Shown: positions 11,166 through 23,541 of the stretch, piece after piece
Layout of the letters: every line of letters starts with the position of its first letter
How positions within the stretch are numbered: position 1 is the stretch's first letter
Source of the DNA: Clitopilus passeckerianus
Lineage: Eukaryota; Basidiomycota; Agaricomycetes; Agaricales; Entolomataceae
Assembly: GCA_944990035.1 (NCBI GenBank)
Contig: CALYLX010000055.1
Location: forward strand, 62,001 to 126,000
Direction of reading: 5' to 3'
DNA: 64,000 nucleotides
Notes under the pieces: model-generated
Seen by the model: only the letters and a program-made list of their open reading frames with translations
Told to the model about the DNA's origin: nothing
Database searches by the model: none
Translations under genes and position numbers: made by a program

Positions 11166-12408
11166 TCAAGTTCGTGTCAATGTAATAGCACAGCCACATC
11201 GACTTTCTTAGAGATTAAATTCATCTCGCTGCAGTCCACTTGTCTCACATCATATTCCTTCTTGACCGGTCATACACGCTTTTCGTGCTGGCCCTCGGTT
11301 ATGGCTACATCCAACTTCTAGCTAGCTGGATTGGGCACTATAGATGAAGATATCTCCATCATTTTTCCTCCCAACGCTTCTGAATACCTTACCCAAAAAA
11401 ACACCCCCCGGCCCGCATCCAAAATACGTTCAAGAGGGTATCCTAGACCAACGCAGATCGTTGAAGAACTCAAACAGAACTTAGTACAGCTCTCTTTGCC
11501 GACTCTGCCGTGGGTTCCTCCGACAACGTTACCTCAGCCGTTGCCGCTCCAGCATACTCTCAGCCTGCCAAACAGCCTCAGCGCTCGTCAATACGCCAGC
11601 TCCTCCAGCCGTCAACGTGACATGGCCAGGGATTGTTCAAGTCGTGGAATCCGGTTTAAATCTGCGTCCCTCTTTCCTCAGCCTTCTCTTCAGCTGGCCG
11701 ACAAGCCGAAAGGTGGTGCTGCCGGTAAAGGTAGATCCAGATAGGGGTTGAACAGCTCCCCCAGATGCAGAAGTCTCGAAAAGGGTTTATAGTTGCCATA
11801 ATACACCCCTGTCTAGTAAGGTCCGACGGACTGAGCATGAGGGGCGATTGCTAATCTCCAATTTATGCCAGTTGCCAAGTCCATCCGACAGACCTACTTG
11901 TGGGCTAGCGCTCATAGGGCACTCACTCAACCCGACTTGTGCACTACGAAGCACCGGAAACCTCCTTCGCTCTCCTCTTCCAAAGAACTTGCTAGGGGTG
12001 GATGTGTTAGCTGTCTGCTCCGCTTTCAAAGTACGTTTCACCACACGTACTGGTCGATGCTGAATCGGTCACAGACTACTTACCGTAGTGTATCATACTC
12101 CAGCGGCGAGACCATCAGAACGAGGACCAACCTCCAGCAGCTACCCTGTCATTTCTCAGATAGCTGGGGCGCAGGGACGGCCCCAAGAGACGCTGGAACT
12201 CGGATGGCACTGCTGGATGTCTTTGTCGTTCCAGAGCTGACTCGTGCGACCCTGAAGGTTTTATCAGTGGCTATTCACGTTCACGTCCTGCTCGGCAGAT
12301 TCAGACTTGTATTTATACAATCACTGTACAGTAAAGCAATTACATATGTCTACAGAATTCCACGAAATGTCCCATTCAAATAAATAGTAGGATGACAAAG
12401 TATACCTC
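11166..12408. other. Intergenic; possible short open frame 11331-11744
   Basis: A 137-codon frame opens on TTG/GTG-like starts at 11331-11744 (+), Pro/Ser-rich and basic at its end, with no family resemblance. I would not call it a gene. The rest holds only short frames. Confidence 0.4.
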
Positions 12409-15400
12409 TCAGAGTTCTTCGAACTTGTGGCAGCTCATCATGCCGTCGTCCTCGTCGTCATCTTTATCCTGCCCCATTCCTTGTTGGAATCGGAGCAACA
12501 GCTCTCGAAAATCTACTACAGACGGTGGGTTTTCCGGATCTGGATCCCAGCAAGCACAAATGCGTCTCAAGAGATCGAAGCGCGGTCCCCACATCCTCCC
12601 TCGCGGCCTTGAATGGTTATTGACTAGGAGTAGCTCGGAATCCGGCGCCATGAGAGGGCGCCCGTGCAGGTGTGTCCCACAATCCCTGTCTCTCATCACT
12701 ATCTGGAGGGGACGTCAGCGAAAAGAGCAGGTCCGGGTGATGGTGAATTTACCGTATCTAGTATCTCTCCAAATTCTGAAAACGCGCTGGCTAGGGTGTC
12801 GTCGGTGGTGTTCCAGCTAAGGTTGCCAACGTATACCTTGGAAGAACCCCCAGCCGTCCGGCAAGGGGAATACGAGGGTCTTGTCGCACCGACGTCCGCT
12901 CGATAGACCCTGTTATGAGTGTTGCTCGCATTCTTTTGAAGAATGAAGCAGTGTCAGAATCATTCCAAGTAACTGTAGGCCAGAGAGACCCACGTTTCTG
13001 AGGCCCCCATGATCATTGCCATGTGAGTTTAGATATTCGAGACCGCTTGTTACATCCCGAGCCTGGAATACAAGGTCAGCATTATGCGGATTGCAATACA
13101 TGGGAGCAGCACAAACCAGTCTGAGTGAGTTTCTGTCGTTAGACTCCAGGATGTTGCTTCGGGTCGACTCTCGAAGGCTTCCATAATTCATCCAAGACAC
13201 CCAAAGACATAACCTCATAGATAGTGGTCGATTATTCACGTGTCCTAGCACCCTCTGTGCCAAAGAGCCATAGAGGTCTTCTGCATTGCTGTTCGAACCC
13301 TCCGCCTCGGTGTCACTTCTCCTCCAATCTCGCTTGCGCCCCGCTCTGAGCTGGTCCATGAGTATGACGTGCTGAAGTTCACCCACTGGTTTCCAGAATT
13401 GCCTGCGAGTGAAGGGAGTACCGTAAAGCAGTACACCATCGTGACTCAGGCTACTCGAACGGAATGAACGGGTCGGTACGATTGGTGTGCCGTCAGGATA
13501 AGAGAGCACTACATCGTCACTCAGGTTGCGTTGAAGACGGGATGATGGGGGTGAAGCGGGCCGAGGGACGTAAGATGATAGTCGGCCACTAGTGGGCCAC
13601 ATTGAACCATCTAGCCAGTCGGACCATGAAATCAAAGGGCATCTGCAGGGAACTGCTTTACGCAAGTTGGTGCCACTGGTCAATGGGGGTGGGTTATCCT
13701 CCGTACGGTGGTATATCTCCGTGGTATCCGTCGTATTCACGACGCCCTCCTGGGCCATCTGGCGGATAATGGACTCGTTCGAGTATCCCTCTTCGAGTTC
13801 TCGTATCAAAGATTTGATCCTCTTGTCCTGCCTTATACATGCCTCCCAAAGCTCCGACAAAGATATACGTGGCTGCTTGGGGGATTTCAACATGAACTAC
13901 GGGCATGAATGGCTGTGATATTTACCTCCGAGCGAATGTCCTCGAGTTGCTCAAGCAATGCCAAGGGAGGTTCATCTCGCGTCCTGGGAGCGGCGCAAGA
14001 CGACCAGCGTAATATCGGACCAGTATTCCCCTTGTAGCCGATTCAATTGAGTATCAGTGATTTTAAGAAGAGATACGTTGAATCCTACAATATGAAAGTT
14101 GACGATCCATATGGATGACCTTTCCTCGGTATGGTGATTAGTCCCGATGTCGTTGGTATTTGCATATTTTTTACTGATGGTGCTATTCTCCAAGGGGCGG
14201 GATACCATGCAATCAACCAATGCACTGTTGTAGATGTGAAGCAAAGAAACGTTGTGTTCGTTCAACCATTGCTTGAGCAGAACTGCCTCTCTATAGAATG
14301 GCTAAATGGCGATTCAGGCCAAAGGTCAACAGGAATTCATCTTAACAATCTAGCCTGGCTCACCTTGATAGTCCCGCCCTCGCTCCGTTGGATTCGGACC
14401 ACCTTTACGCGAGTAGGTGTAGTTGCTGTCTTGCTCGACTCATCGCCATAGCGAACATCCACCATAACCTATTTGAATGCAAGTCAGTGAAATGAGATCA
14501 CCGAGTAAAACAGAGCAACTCACCGAATCATATGTTAATTTAAAGCTCCACAGGCTACGGGAACCCTGTTCGCCCTGGGTTGACATGACCTGGGCCCTGC
14601 TGGATCCCGCGATAGCGTGGTCCTTTGGTTTAAAGGCAGCGCAGCCTAGCAAGCATGAGAAATACTTTAATTTATATATATGCAATCCTTTACGTACCAT
14701 CTGTACATGTCGCGTCGTAGCTTTCGTTTAGAGCCTCAATCAGCCCAGGGAAATCGGAATGGAGTGGAGTTTCCTGGATGTGTTGGTCACATAAGAAAAA
14801 GGCAGTTAGGATCAGACCTAGCTTGGACATACCTTCAAGCTAGAGCACCAGACTCTATCGTGGGTGATTGCGACCTCCGCTTGTGGAAACTGCGAGTACA
14901 TGAACACCGTCAAGCCGTGGACATCCCTGTGACTGGGGACACACCTTTTCGAGTAAAAATCTATTAAGAGCGCTCGAAGGGTGCAGATCCTACGCACCGG
15001 AAAGTGACGTCAATTCTCATAAGATTATGCCCTTTATCTACTCACCGGATTTTGTGGGGAAACGGTCGGAGTGAGGACGGTCCCATTATGAACATCATCG
15101 TCATCCCAGAGCCCTCCCTTGATCGGAGGATAACAGCGTCGCAGAACCACCGACTGACCGTTGGAGATGGGGCAGAAAGGTATGAAACTACTCTTTGGAA
15201 CCATGCCGTGTTCCGTGATCGAGTTCACGTTCACCTCCTAACGCAACGCAGACCACACGCTCTCTCCGAGTGCGATACGGAATCCGCGGAGAAAGATACA
15301 TTGATTCTGAAGGCGCTCGGTCTCTTCGTTCAATTGAATATTGGGATCTAGGTATGGGCCCTCATTCGTTGTCGCCAGACCAGTATGGTTCCAAACGAAG

Positions 15401-16643
15401 TCGAACTCCGACAAGGACGATGTCGTTTCTGGCTTCCCAAAGTTGAGTGTGAAAGTGCCCGAACCAGAGACCCCTTGGAAAGCTGCGGTCCCCCACGAAC
15501 GGCTTTTGTGAGTTCCAGTTACGAGGTAAATAGAACCATTCTGAGCTTGGCGACCGCGTATGGAGTTTGCATAACGGTACCAGCGGCGAGCGTTGCGATA
15601 AGCATATTGGTACAGCTCGTTAGTGTTCAACAACTCTTCCTTGCAAGCGCCTTCAGGGAGAGTGAGTAATGCACCTTCGGTTGCTTGGCATCTGAAAGAA
15701 AATTGGCCGCTGTATTCGTTAGAATCACTGTCAAGCAATAATCAGAGGTTCTGACGCCTTTTGTGAGAGTGCAATGATGGTACTCACGAAGGACACAAGG
15801 TTTCCACTGCTCCATTGACAAAATCCTTCCCCGGCCGCCAAGCAACAGGTTGATATTCGACATCTCGTCCTGGCATACGCGGAGTGAGGGGCTCAAAACC
15901 CTCCGGTACGAGACCCCCGTTTATCTCGTGTTCAGCGTCAAGAAAGATATTGAACAAGAAGTCGAATTCTCCGCTTGACATTATGAGTCCAACGTCCCCA
16001 ATGCCTATCCCCTGTTTTCGATAGGCATCAGGGAGACCGTAACGGGGCGAAGGGGACCATAATGGATACCCCTCTCGTTGTGAGAGGAGAAGCCTGGAGT
16101 ATAGTTCGCTGGGGTGCGCAGCATCTTGGCTCAGCTCCTGTCGAGGTTGGATAGATGTTGATGGGATAGAAGTTGCACTCTTGATATGGGTATTGTGACT
16201 GCCAAAGAGGCGTTTCATGAAACTGAGTAGTAGCAGTGATATGAATGCCTGGGCAAAAGAGTTGATTATTTGCGACAATTGAAAAGAATGGCGACCCGTA
16301 CAATGAGTGGAGGGCTTGCACTCCGACCATAGTCGCCTGATTGCCCAATATAAGCATTATTGACGAATCAGATCAGAAATTGTACCTAGAGCAGTCGACA
16401 GCCAAATTGTGCTGTCCTTGAAACTGAAGCTGTGCCCTCCAAGAGTGGTTAACTTATTTGCCCCTTCAATCCTGACCTGGGACGCATTCGAGAGCAAGCT
16501 CGATCTGGATTCCAAGAGCGTCAGAGCTGGCCAGAATCACAAAAAGCATCATCGTACTCTCAATAGTTCGTGCTCTCCGCAGTGTTCCTCTGACTAGCAA
16601 GATTCTGGTGGTTGCCGCAAGAGCAAGTTGAATCACGGCCCAT
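12409..16643 (-). pseudogene. Decayed paralogue of the membrane module-kinase fusion
   Basis: Minus strand. Exons matching the gene at 638-4547 can be followed: 16643-16595, 16526-16386, 16336-16296, 16248-15788, 15727-15056 and onward to about 13.9 kb. They encode the same unknown module, including SASPPLIV, a hydrophobic span, EGYPLWSPSP and GIGDVGLI. A TAG at 15238-15240 interrupts the frame where the intact gene reads Gly. A 326-codon open frame (13893-12913) then carries a linker and a kinase remnant ending GLEYLNSHG...HGGLRN, in which the catalytic Asp of HGDLK is replaced by Gly. The activation segment is missing and an RRM fragment stands in its place (12676-12845), followed by a kinase C-lobe end (CACWDPDPENPPSVVDF) at 12409-12670. 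Broken, chimeric and probably not functional as a kinase. Confidence 0.75.
12676..12845 (-). pseudogene. RRM RNA-binding domain fragment inside the decayed kinase
   Basis: Minus strand, 12845-12753 reads SSKVYVGNLSWNTTDDTL then AFSEFGEILDT; a 50-bp GT-AG intron (12752-12703) follows, and 12702 onward reads IVMRDRDCG. This is the RNP2 half of a glycine-rich RNA-binding protein (family consensus VYVGNLSWNT, then IVMRDRDTGRSRGFGF), with its own intron retained. The initiator Met codon is replaced by GGT and the RNP1 half is absent: kinase C-lobe sequence follows at once. It was copied as genomic DNA, not through mRNA. Confidence 0.85.
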
Positions 16644-17327
16644 ATTGCAGAACGAGTTCGTGAGGTGTATGTCATTCCTTGGACAGCTTATATACCTGCC
16701 AGACTGGTGGCTGCGGTGTACTGACAGCAAAAACATGAACGTGACAGTAAGGTGTATATCGCCGTGTGGATCGCATTTGTTTGGTGCGCCAATTTCTTTC
16801 AGGATTTGAATGTCGTATGCTTGCGCCCGATTGGGGTATACTGAGAAGACGAGCACAAGAAATGTTTTAGAATCTATTCGGTTATGTTTCATTCCATATC
16901 ACAAGTATTGAATATATCATAACACCTGTAAGAGATGACATGAGTAATTACCCGATGCATCAAGAGTCGAGAATAAGAATACATTTAAACTCCAATCCTG
17001 GCATCCATGTGATCACTTGTGAAGTTTTCTGATCCAGAAAAGAAGCAAGTACGATGCTGTGGCCGCCACAGTTAGAACCCATTCCGAACTGCTGTGAAAC
17101 CCAGGCGTCTATCTGGTCAGCCGTTTGACAAGATCAATACCACTGCCGGGTTTACCATTCGCTTCTTGAGCCGGTCGATTGAGGGCCCTTTATTGCGAGA
17201 GCCGAGCGGCACCTGTCTAGGCAGGACGAGAGAACCTAGAAATTTGTCTGCATGGAGGTCCCTTGGCGGTAATGACGGCTAGTATGCAAGCGGAGTTCCC
17301 CTCGGGTGAGACGCCCATCACACCAGA
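16644..17327. other. Upstream flank of the decayed paralogue
   Basis: An open minus-strand frame from 16892 to 16644 continues into the pseudogene and begins with a hydrophobic, signal-like stretch (MKHNRIDSKTFLVLVFSVYP). It could be an extra 5' exon; the intact paralogue has a stop at the matching place. The rest shows nothing. Confidence 0.4.
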
Positions 17328-17416
17328 GGGTAGCCCTGGTTTGCAAACATTCCTTCTACTAGAAGTGGCACTGGCTTGCAAATATCGTTCTAACTAGAAG
17401 ACATTCTGCTTGCAAG
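17328..17416 (+). repeat. Left arm of a 2.8-kb inverted repeat
   Basis: Contains two direct sub-copies of TTGCAAAYATnnnTTCTA(A)CTAGAAG, at 17341-17364 and 17376-17400. The whole arm matches the reverse complement of 20088-20168 with moderate drift. Such paired subterminal repeats are typical of a non-autonomous DNA transposon; no target-site duplication could be fixed by eye. Confidence 0.75.
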
Positions 17417-20087
17417 TCAAGTCTTCTCGGCAATCAGACTCCGGATCTTCTTCGGAATCAGGGCTCATCAAGATGGCAATTGAACCACATGCTCCCCGTC
17501 CTTTTGGGATGCTGCTCGTCGTTGACCACGGTGCCGCCACCCTACACTTATGGGGTAAACGCGCCAGGTCCCTCTTTTCCTCCCGCCGCCCGCCTTATGC
17601 TGACTAACTCCCAAATGGGGTAGCAGCGACGTGAATGCTTCGCCGTTACGAGGATGGAGTGTGTACTCCATTGAGTTCTTTCCAGGGACCAAAGTTCCAA
17701 AACTTTACAATATTTATCCTTGTTTGTAATTGCTATTTCTCGTGTTCTGATTGGACAATAAACTCTCCTTTTCCCTTATATAGGCATGTTAACTTTCGTG
17801 GGAACAAATCTATACTTAAGTCTGGCAATTGATTGTTCGTCTTTATACGGCAATTATTGCTTACCTGATAGTGATGGCGAATCATTCCCCTGCAAACCGT
17901 CGTAGTGGCCTTCAAGGTCGTCCTTGGAATGTATTTGCCGGTTGAATACCCCACAGGCACCAGCCAGGCAATATATAGCTGTGAATACCGCGAGAATTTA
18001 TATTAGTCCTGCGGATAAATATATTCGACTTTATCTTCGTATTCACTTGGTTCACGAGCCAAGTCACGAGCAGGTTTTTACAACGTTCCTCAGGCTCACC
18101 TCGGACCTTGGCGGTTCCCTAAGTTATCCGCCCCATCTACTTCTCTTCCCCTCAGTAAATAGTGCTGGAGGCAAGTTCCTGTGACAGGCGCTTGTGTCGA
18201 GTGGGCCACTGGCGTCGCCAAGGCGGTGGATGATACCACCCGATCCACGATACTAGCTGAGGCTGATTTCTCATGAAGTTGGAAAGTTCCCCTCTGTAAC
18301 CTCCCAGCTCGATTATTCTTTCAAGTTCGCCATCAAGTACACTTCTTCCCTTTCTAACCATTGTTTCTGAGCAATTTGAATGTGTGGTGGTACTTGCGTT
18401 GCATCTTGCAGGACTTTGCGTTGTTCAGTGTTGGAAAACACTGATATCCCCATTCTGACATCCGAGTTCATGCCATGCCGGCACGGCAGTGGCCACTCCC
18501 TACAAGTCACCATGCTATCCGCCCCCGTTATTAGATACTTTATTTGTTGTTTTCAATAGCATTTGTATGTTACTAGATGAAATATAGCTCTGAAATACAT
18601 CTATAAAGCAACGACTATGTGTACCAGGAATAATCGGACGTTCATGGACAGAAAAGCGATCAATCGTGCACTCAATAATGAGAGGATGAACACTAGAATA
18701 GCAGTTGGAAGGTATGTCCATGAACGGTCCATGAGGCCGTTGGGCCGCCACTGGAGGTGGTGTGGTACGGCTCCAGGAGTCGACAGCTAGCACTTGCATG
18801 TTTTTAAAATTCGGGATCAATGGATTCCTCGCGTGTATTGGCCGATCGAGGTCGTTACAGTCCCCAAAAGTCGTTAAAAGCCGCGAGAGGTCGTCCAAAG
18901 TTGCCAAAAAGGTCGCTCAAAGTCGCCATCAAAAGTCGCGAAAGGTCGTGAGAAGACGTTTATATCGTAGGAAAGGTCGTGTGTGGCCGTTATGTCGACA
19001 GAATTTAGTTGTTTCTTGACATTAAGGCATGTTTTAATAGTAGATGCAACGATCTAGCATTTCTAGATAGTTTGCCGTCGTGGTATATTGGGGTAACGTA
19101 CGTGAGGAAAGGGATAGCTTTCATGAGCACCATGTCAGTGGTTAACCTTGAGTTAATCCTTGTGTGTGTGTGACTACAACTCTTCGCCAATATCGGTAGA
19201 ATGCAGGTAAGAAATTTATTACTGGCCTCTCTGGGGCATTAACTCGCTGATCTGTCAGTAGCCCGTCCCTACCACGAATCGACACGGCAAAAGTCTGCAA
19301 AGTCTAAACATAGTACGCCGTTACGAAATTGAATTGGACACGTCGCGAGCTAATACCGGGCGCCGGTCAATCTATATCACTCCAGGTTACTGCGAGGGCA
19401 CAGAACCTCTTAATCGCAGACGCATATTTGGCAGAAATTTATACGGCGTCTCGGATTGGGCCCAGCCAGTCGCCAGATGAAGCCATCAGCATGCATTTCT
19501 TATGCTGCATCAATTTATTCTCGTACTGCTAGAACCATATATTCAATAGACAGTACTCAGAATTGTCTCAACACCGGCTGAATTATTGAAGATTCACCGA
19601 CGATGGCATGGAAATGCCTGGCAGGTGGCACAATACCTACATTGGTATTACCCGCTAAACTAATGATGAGCCAGCACAACAGATTTCCAATGTTATTTCT
19701 AGACAATGGTTCATACATTACATGCATCTATACCCTTATAGAGCTTATAAATGGCCCAACGCAGGCAGAGTGTCCAGGGAGCGTCCCAACGGCCGTAGTT
19801 TTGGCTGGTTTGCGGAGTTTAAAGTTCCTGACCTAAAATGGCATTAGTCTGATCGCTGTGGCCAACGATGAGCATGACATGATCGACGATGGTGAGAATG
19901 ATCGTCTTTTGACCAAAAAGGAAAAGGATTGATCGCGGTCAACAACGGTGAGCGCGGCGTAATTCACGACGGACGCGAGATCAGAGGCGTCACCGAAAGG
20001 GGTAGAATATTACCGGCCATGATGCACTGGAAGGCATCCCCAATTAGCCTACCTGGGCCGCTGTATGCTCACCCAATGGATGCAAAC
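17417..20087. other. Gene-poor interior of the inverted-repeat segment
   Basis: About 2.7 kb with only short unrelated frames. No transposase-like protein seen. A tandem GTCG-rich repeat lies at 18840-18990. If the two arms are ends of one element, this is a non-autonomous element. Confidence 0.5.
18840..18990 (+). repeat. Degenerate tandem repeat, unit about AAAAGTCGNN
   Basis: Roughly ten spaced copies of an (A)AAGTCG or AAAGGTCG word, at irregular 10-20 bp spacing, in otherwise non-coding sequence. Confidence 0.75.
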
Positions 20088-20168
20088 AGAAGTGCCTTCT
20101 AGTGAGAATGATATTTGCATGCAGCCGCCTCTCTAGTAGAAGCGATGTTTGCAAGCAAGTGCTACCCA
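20088..20168 (-). repeat. Right arm of the 2.8-kb inverted repeat
   Basis: Reverse complement reads the same two sub-copies as the left arm (TTGCAAACATCGCTTCTACTAG and ATGCAAATATCATTCTCACTAG) in the same order and spacing. Confidence 0.75.
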
Positions 20169-21818
20169 CGACTCCCCATCAAGGATCTACAGGTGACCAG
20201 TGTTAAATCACCCAGCATCGTGAAAAGCATTTTCCTGACCTCATATGACGTACAAGCCTAATCCCCTGCTTGGTGCGGTGTGGGTTTCTGAGATGTGACT
20301 CTGTAGCCTGTCCATCTGGCCAGTGATCCTTGCGAGCTACATAAGGTTGGGTACCTCTGAGTGATGTATCAGCGATACACGAAAGTTCGCGACCTGAACT
20401 CATCCGTAGCCAAAAGGAATGCGCGTCAATCCTTTCTTGTAATTCGCGCATTGCGAGAATGCAGATTCGAGTATTCGAGGGTTATTCTTGGTTCTCGAAA
20501 GGACCGATAGTCAGCTCAACATGCACAGTGCGGAGGAAGAGAAGAAGGTATCCACATACGCTGGGTTATCTTATCCAGTCCGTCCACCGCCACGGGATCG
20601 CACGAGAGGCATGCGGAAGTACACATGCCGCAGAAGTAAAGTTGACATGCAATGTTCCCTTCCTCTTCTTCAAGCTTCAAGGGCCCAGCATCCTCCCCAG
20701 AGTCCTCTAAGCTGAATCTCAAACACCATCGCCATCGTCCACTTCAGAGCAACTTCAGAGTTAAAATATACGCGACGGCGTGTCCTGGCTCAGGCGAGAC
20801 AGATCATGGCGTAGAGCGGCATGCAGCTTGAGAGAAGTTTCAAATGAGGCTCGTTGTTGTGGTTGGGTGAATTGTCGGCAGAAGAGGATAACTACGAAGT
20901 CCTTTTCCTGGCTTGTTACACCCCTGCGTGAAATCGGAATTTGGATCCTATAGTGGCTTCGGCTGGGTTTGCTGACGCTTGGTCAGTCAGGTCTTCATGC
21001 TTCAAATGAAGTTCATTATGGATAGGGCAGTGGCGTAAGGGTAGATATGAGAAACATATCCATGACTGTTGATACGAAAGATGACTGGCCCGGGCTTGAC
21101 TCTGTCAGTGCCAAGTGGTCCATTGACACGGTGTGGTTGAATGCTTTGAGGCACAGCCACCTACCCAATCTCGTTTCGCAATTCCTCTTTTGTCGTTCGA
21201 AACGTGCCGAAGACTAGACGAAGAAAATACTGGAGTGCGAGGCGATATTCATCCTTTATCAAGCTCCTCCAACGCGGAATATTCCTGCTATCTCATATTA
21301 CGACCTTGAAATGACACCTCGAGCGCATCCAAGAACTCTTGAAGAAACCGGCTCTTTTACTGAAGGTTTTTTCTCGGTCATGATGAAATCCTTATCAGCC
21401 AAGTTGCACACACTCTCAGTTGTTTGTGAGTGTCCTGCTACTGCTGTTTGCTTTCGTACAGCTTAGAGTGCTCCAGGATGGTCTCGACACTTGCCAAGCC
21501 CGAGGAATAACCACACCAAAGGCTTAGCATCGCTACCAATAAGCATTTCACTCCAGTCCGACCGGATAAAACACTTGCAATCCACCAACTACTCACCTCT
21601 CAGAACGGCTCCTCTTCGGGCACAAGCCCTCCTTTGATTGCCTGGGCGAACCCAAGGCTTCCCAAGCCTAAACTTCCCCAGGCCGACGCCCGCCATGTCC
21701 CTTGCAGGCCACTAAACGATCGTCAATGGTTCAGCCAAAGACTGCGACGCTCAACCGCTCTCCCTCGTCATAGCAAGCGAGACCTCAGCTGCCCGGATAT
21801 TATCCGCCCTACAACTCA
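20169..21818. other. Long upstream region of the cellobiohydrolase gene
   Basis: No gene recognised in 1.65 kb; small antisense frames only (for example 20516-20722). Probably includes the regulatory region of the GH7 gene. Confidence 0.5.
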
Positions 21819-21825
21819 TATAAAA
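21819..21825 (+). promoter_or_regulatory. TATA box of the GH7 gene
   Basis: TATAAAA, 55 bp before the ATG, placing transcription start near 21850. Confidence 0.7.
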
Positions 21826-21879
21826 GCTTCAAATCGTCCACTATGAAGAAACCAACACCGACAACCTTGTTCTTTGACA

Positions 21880-23541
21880 ATGTTCCCAAAAGCCACCCTC
21901 CTAGCCCTCTCTTTCCTTGCTGCCGTCTCTGCTCAGCAGGTCGGAACTTCTACCGCTGAAAAGCACCCTGCCCTCCCATGGCAGAAATGCACCAAGAGTG
22001 GGGGTTGCGTCACCCAAAGCAACGGTGCCATCACCCTTGATGCTAACTGGCGTTGGACGCACAACACCGACGGTTATGCCAACTGCTACACCGGCAACAG
22101 CTGGGACGCCACTTACTGCCCGGACGGCAAGACCTGTGCTCAAAACTGTGCGCTCGACGGTGCTGATTATTCCGGCACTTACGGTATCACCACCAGCGGA
22201 AATGCCCTCACCCTCAAATTCGTCACCAAAGGTTCTGGCACGAACGTTGGCTCCCGCGTTTACCTCATGAACACCGAGTCCAAGTACGAGGTCTTCAAGT
22301 TGCTCAACCAGGAGTTCACCTTCGACGTCGACGTCTCGAACCTCCCTTGTGGTCTCAACGGTGCCCTCTACTTCTCTGAGATGGCTGCCGATGGTGGTGC
22401 CTCTGCTTTCCCTACCAACAAGGCTGGTGCCAAGTACGGTACCGGTTACTGCGACTCTCAATGCCCCCGTGACATCAAGTTCATCAACGGCGAGGTAAAT
22501 ACTTTCATCTCTCCTTCGCATATGCAGTATCTAATACAACCACCTACAGGCTAACGTCGAAGGCTGGGGTGGATCTCCCAGCGACCCCAACTCTGGCACT
22601 GGTAACTACGGTGCTTGCTGTAACGAGATGGACATCTGGGAAGCCAACTCCATCTCCACCGCCTACACCCCCCACCCCTGCTCTGCTGACGGTATTAGCC
22701 GCTGCTCTGGCGCCTCCTGCGGTACCACCGACCGCTACGCCACAGTCTGCGATCCCGATGGTTGTGACTTCAACTCGTACCGCTTGGGCGAGAAGTCGTT
22801 CTACGGCCCTGGCTCGACCATTGACACCAAGAAGAAGGTCACCGTCGTCACTCAGTTCATCACCGACAACGGCTCTGCCACCGGTACTCTCAAGGAGATC
22901 CGCCGCATTTACGTTCAAGACGGCAAGGTCATCCAGAACTCCAAGGTCAACGTCCCAGGTCTCAGCGCCTACGACTCCATCACGCAAGACTTCTGCGACG
23001 CCCAGAAGACCGTGTTCGGCGACACCAAGCAGTTCCAGAAGCAAGGTGGCCTCGCACGCATGGGCAAGTCATTCGCCAATGGAGCCGTTCTCGTACTCTC
23101 CATCTGGGATGACCACGCAGCCAACATGCTCTGGCTCGACTCCAGCTACCCCGTCGACGCCGACCCATCCAAGCCCGGTATTGCTCGTGGCACTTGCGCC
23201 ACCACCTCTGGCAAACCTGAAGATGTTGAGGCGAACAGCCCTAATGCCTCCGTCACTTTCTCCAACATTCGCTTCGGTGATATCGGATCGACCTATGGTG
23301 GCTCAAGCGGTGGAACTACTACTCCTCCTACCACCACTCCTCCCACTACCACGACCCCTCCTCCTTCGGGACCTACTCAAGTCAAGTATGGTCAATGGTA
23401 TGTCGCTTCATAACATCTTGACGAAATTCTGAGCACTGACCAAACTTCTATAGCGGTGGCATCGGCTGGAGTGGCCCAACTGTCTGCGCTAGCGGCACCA
23501 CTTGCACGAAGCTCAACGATTACTACTCCCAGTGCTTATAA
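21880..23541 (+). CDS. cbhI: GH7 cellobiohydrolase with C-terminal CBM1
   Basis: Exons 21880-22494, 22550-23397, 23454-23541; 516 residues. A signal peptide (about residues 1-18, ending SAQQVG) shows secretion. The GH7 catalytic core follows, with the motif [11 protein letters not shown]: nucleophile E231, D233 and acid/base E236, spaced as in Trichoderma Cel7A. Many paired cysteines are conserved. A Thr/Pro linker (about 455-480) leads to a CBM1 with [13 protein letters not shown] and a final SQCL. The length is normal for Cel7-CBM1. The enzyme releases cellobiose from the reducing ends of crystalline cellulose outside the cell. The start is the second codon-run ATG after TTGACA, right before the signal peptide. 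The last intron splits the CBM1. Codon use is strongly C-ending, as in highly expressed genes. No related cellulase lies nearby. Confidence 0.97.

Noticed and set aside
21901..23044. Long minus-strand open frames (206 and 166 codons) opposite the GH7 gene
   Set aside because: They are shadows of a coding strand with strongly biased third positions; no domain, and the plus strand is a complete GH7 gene.
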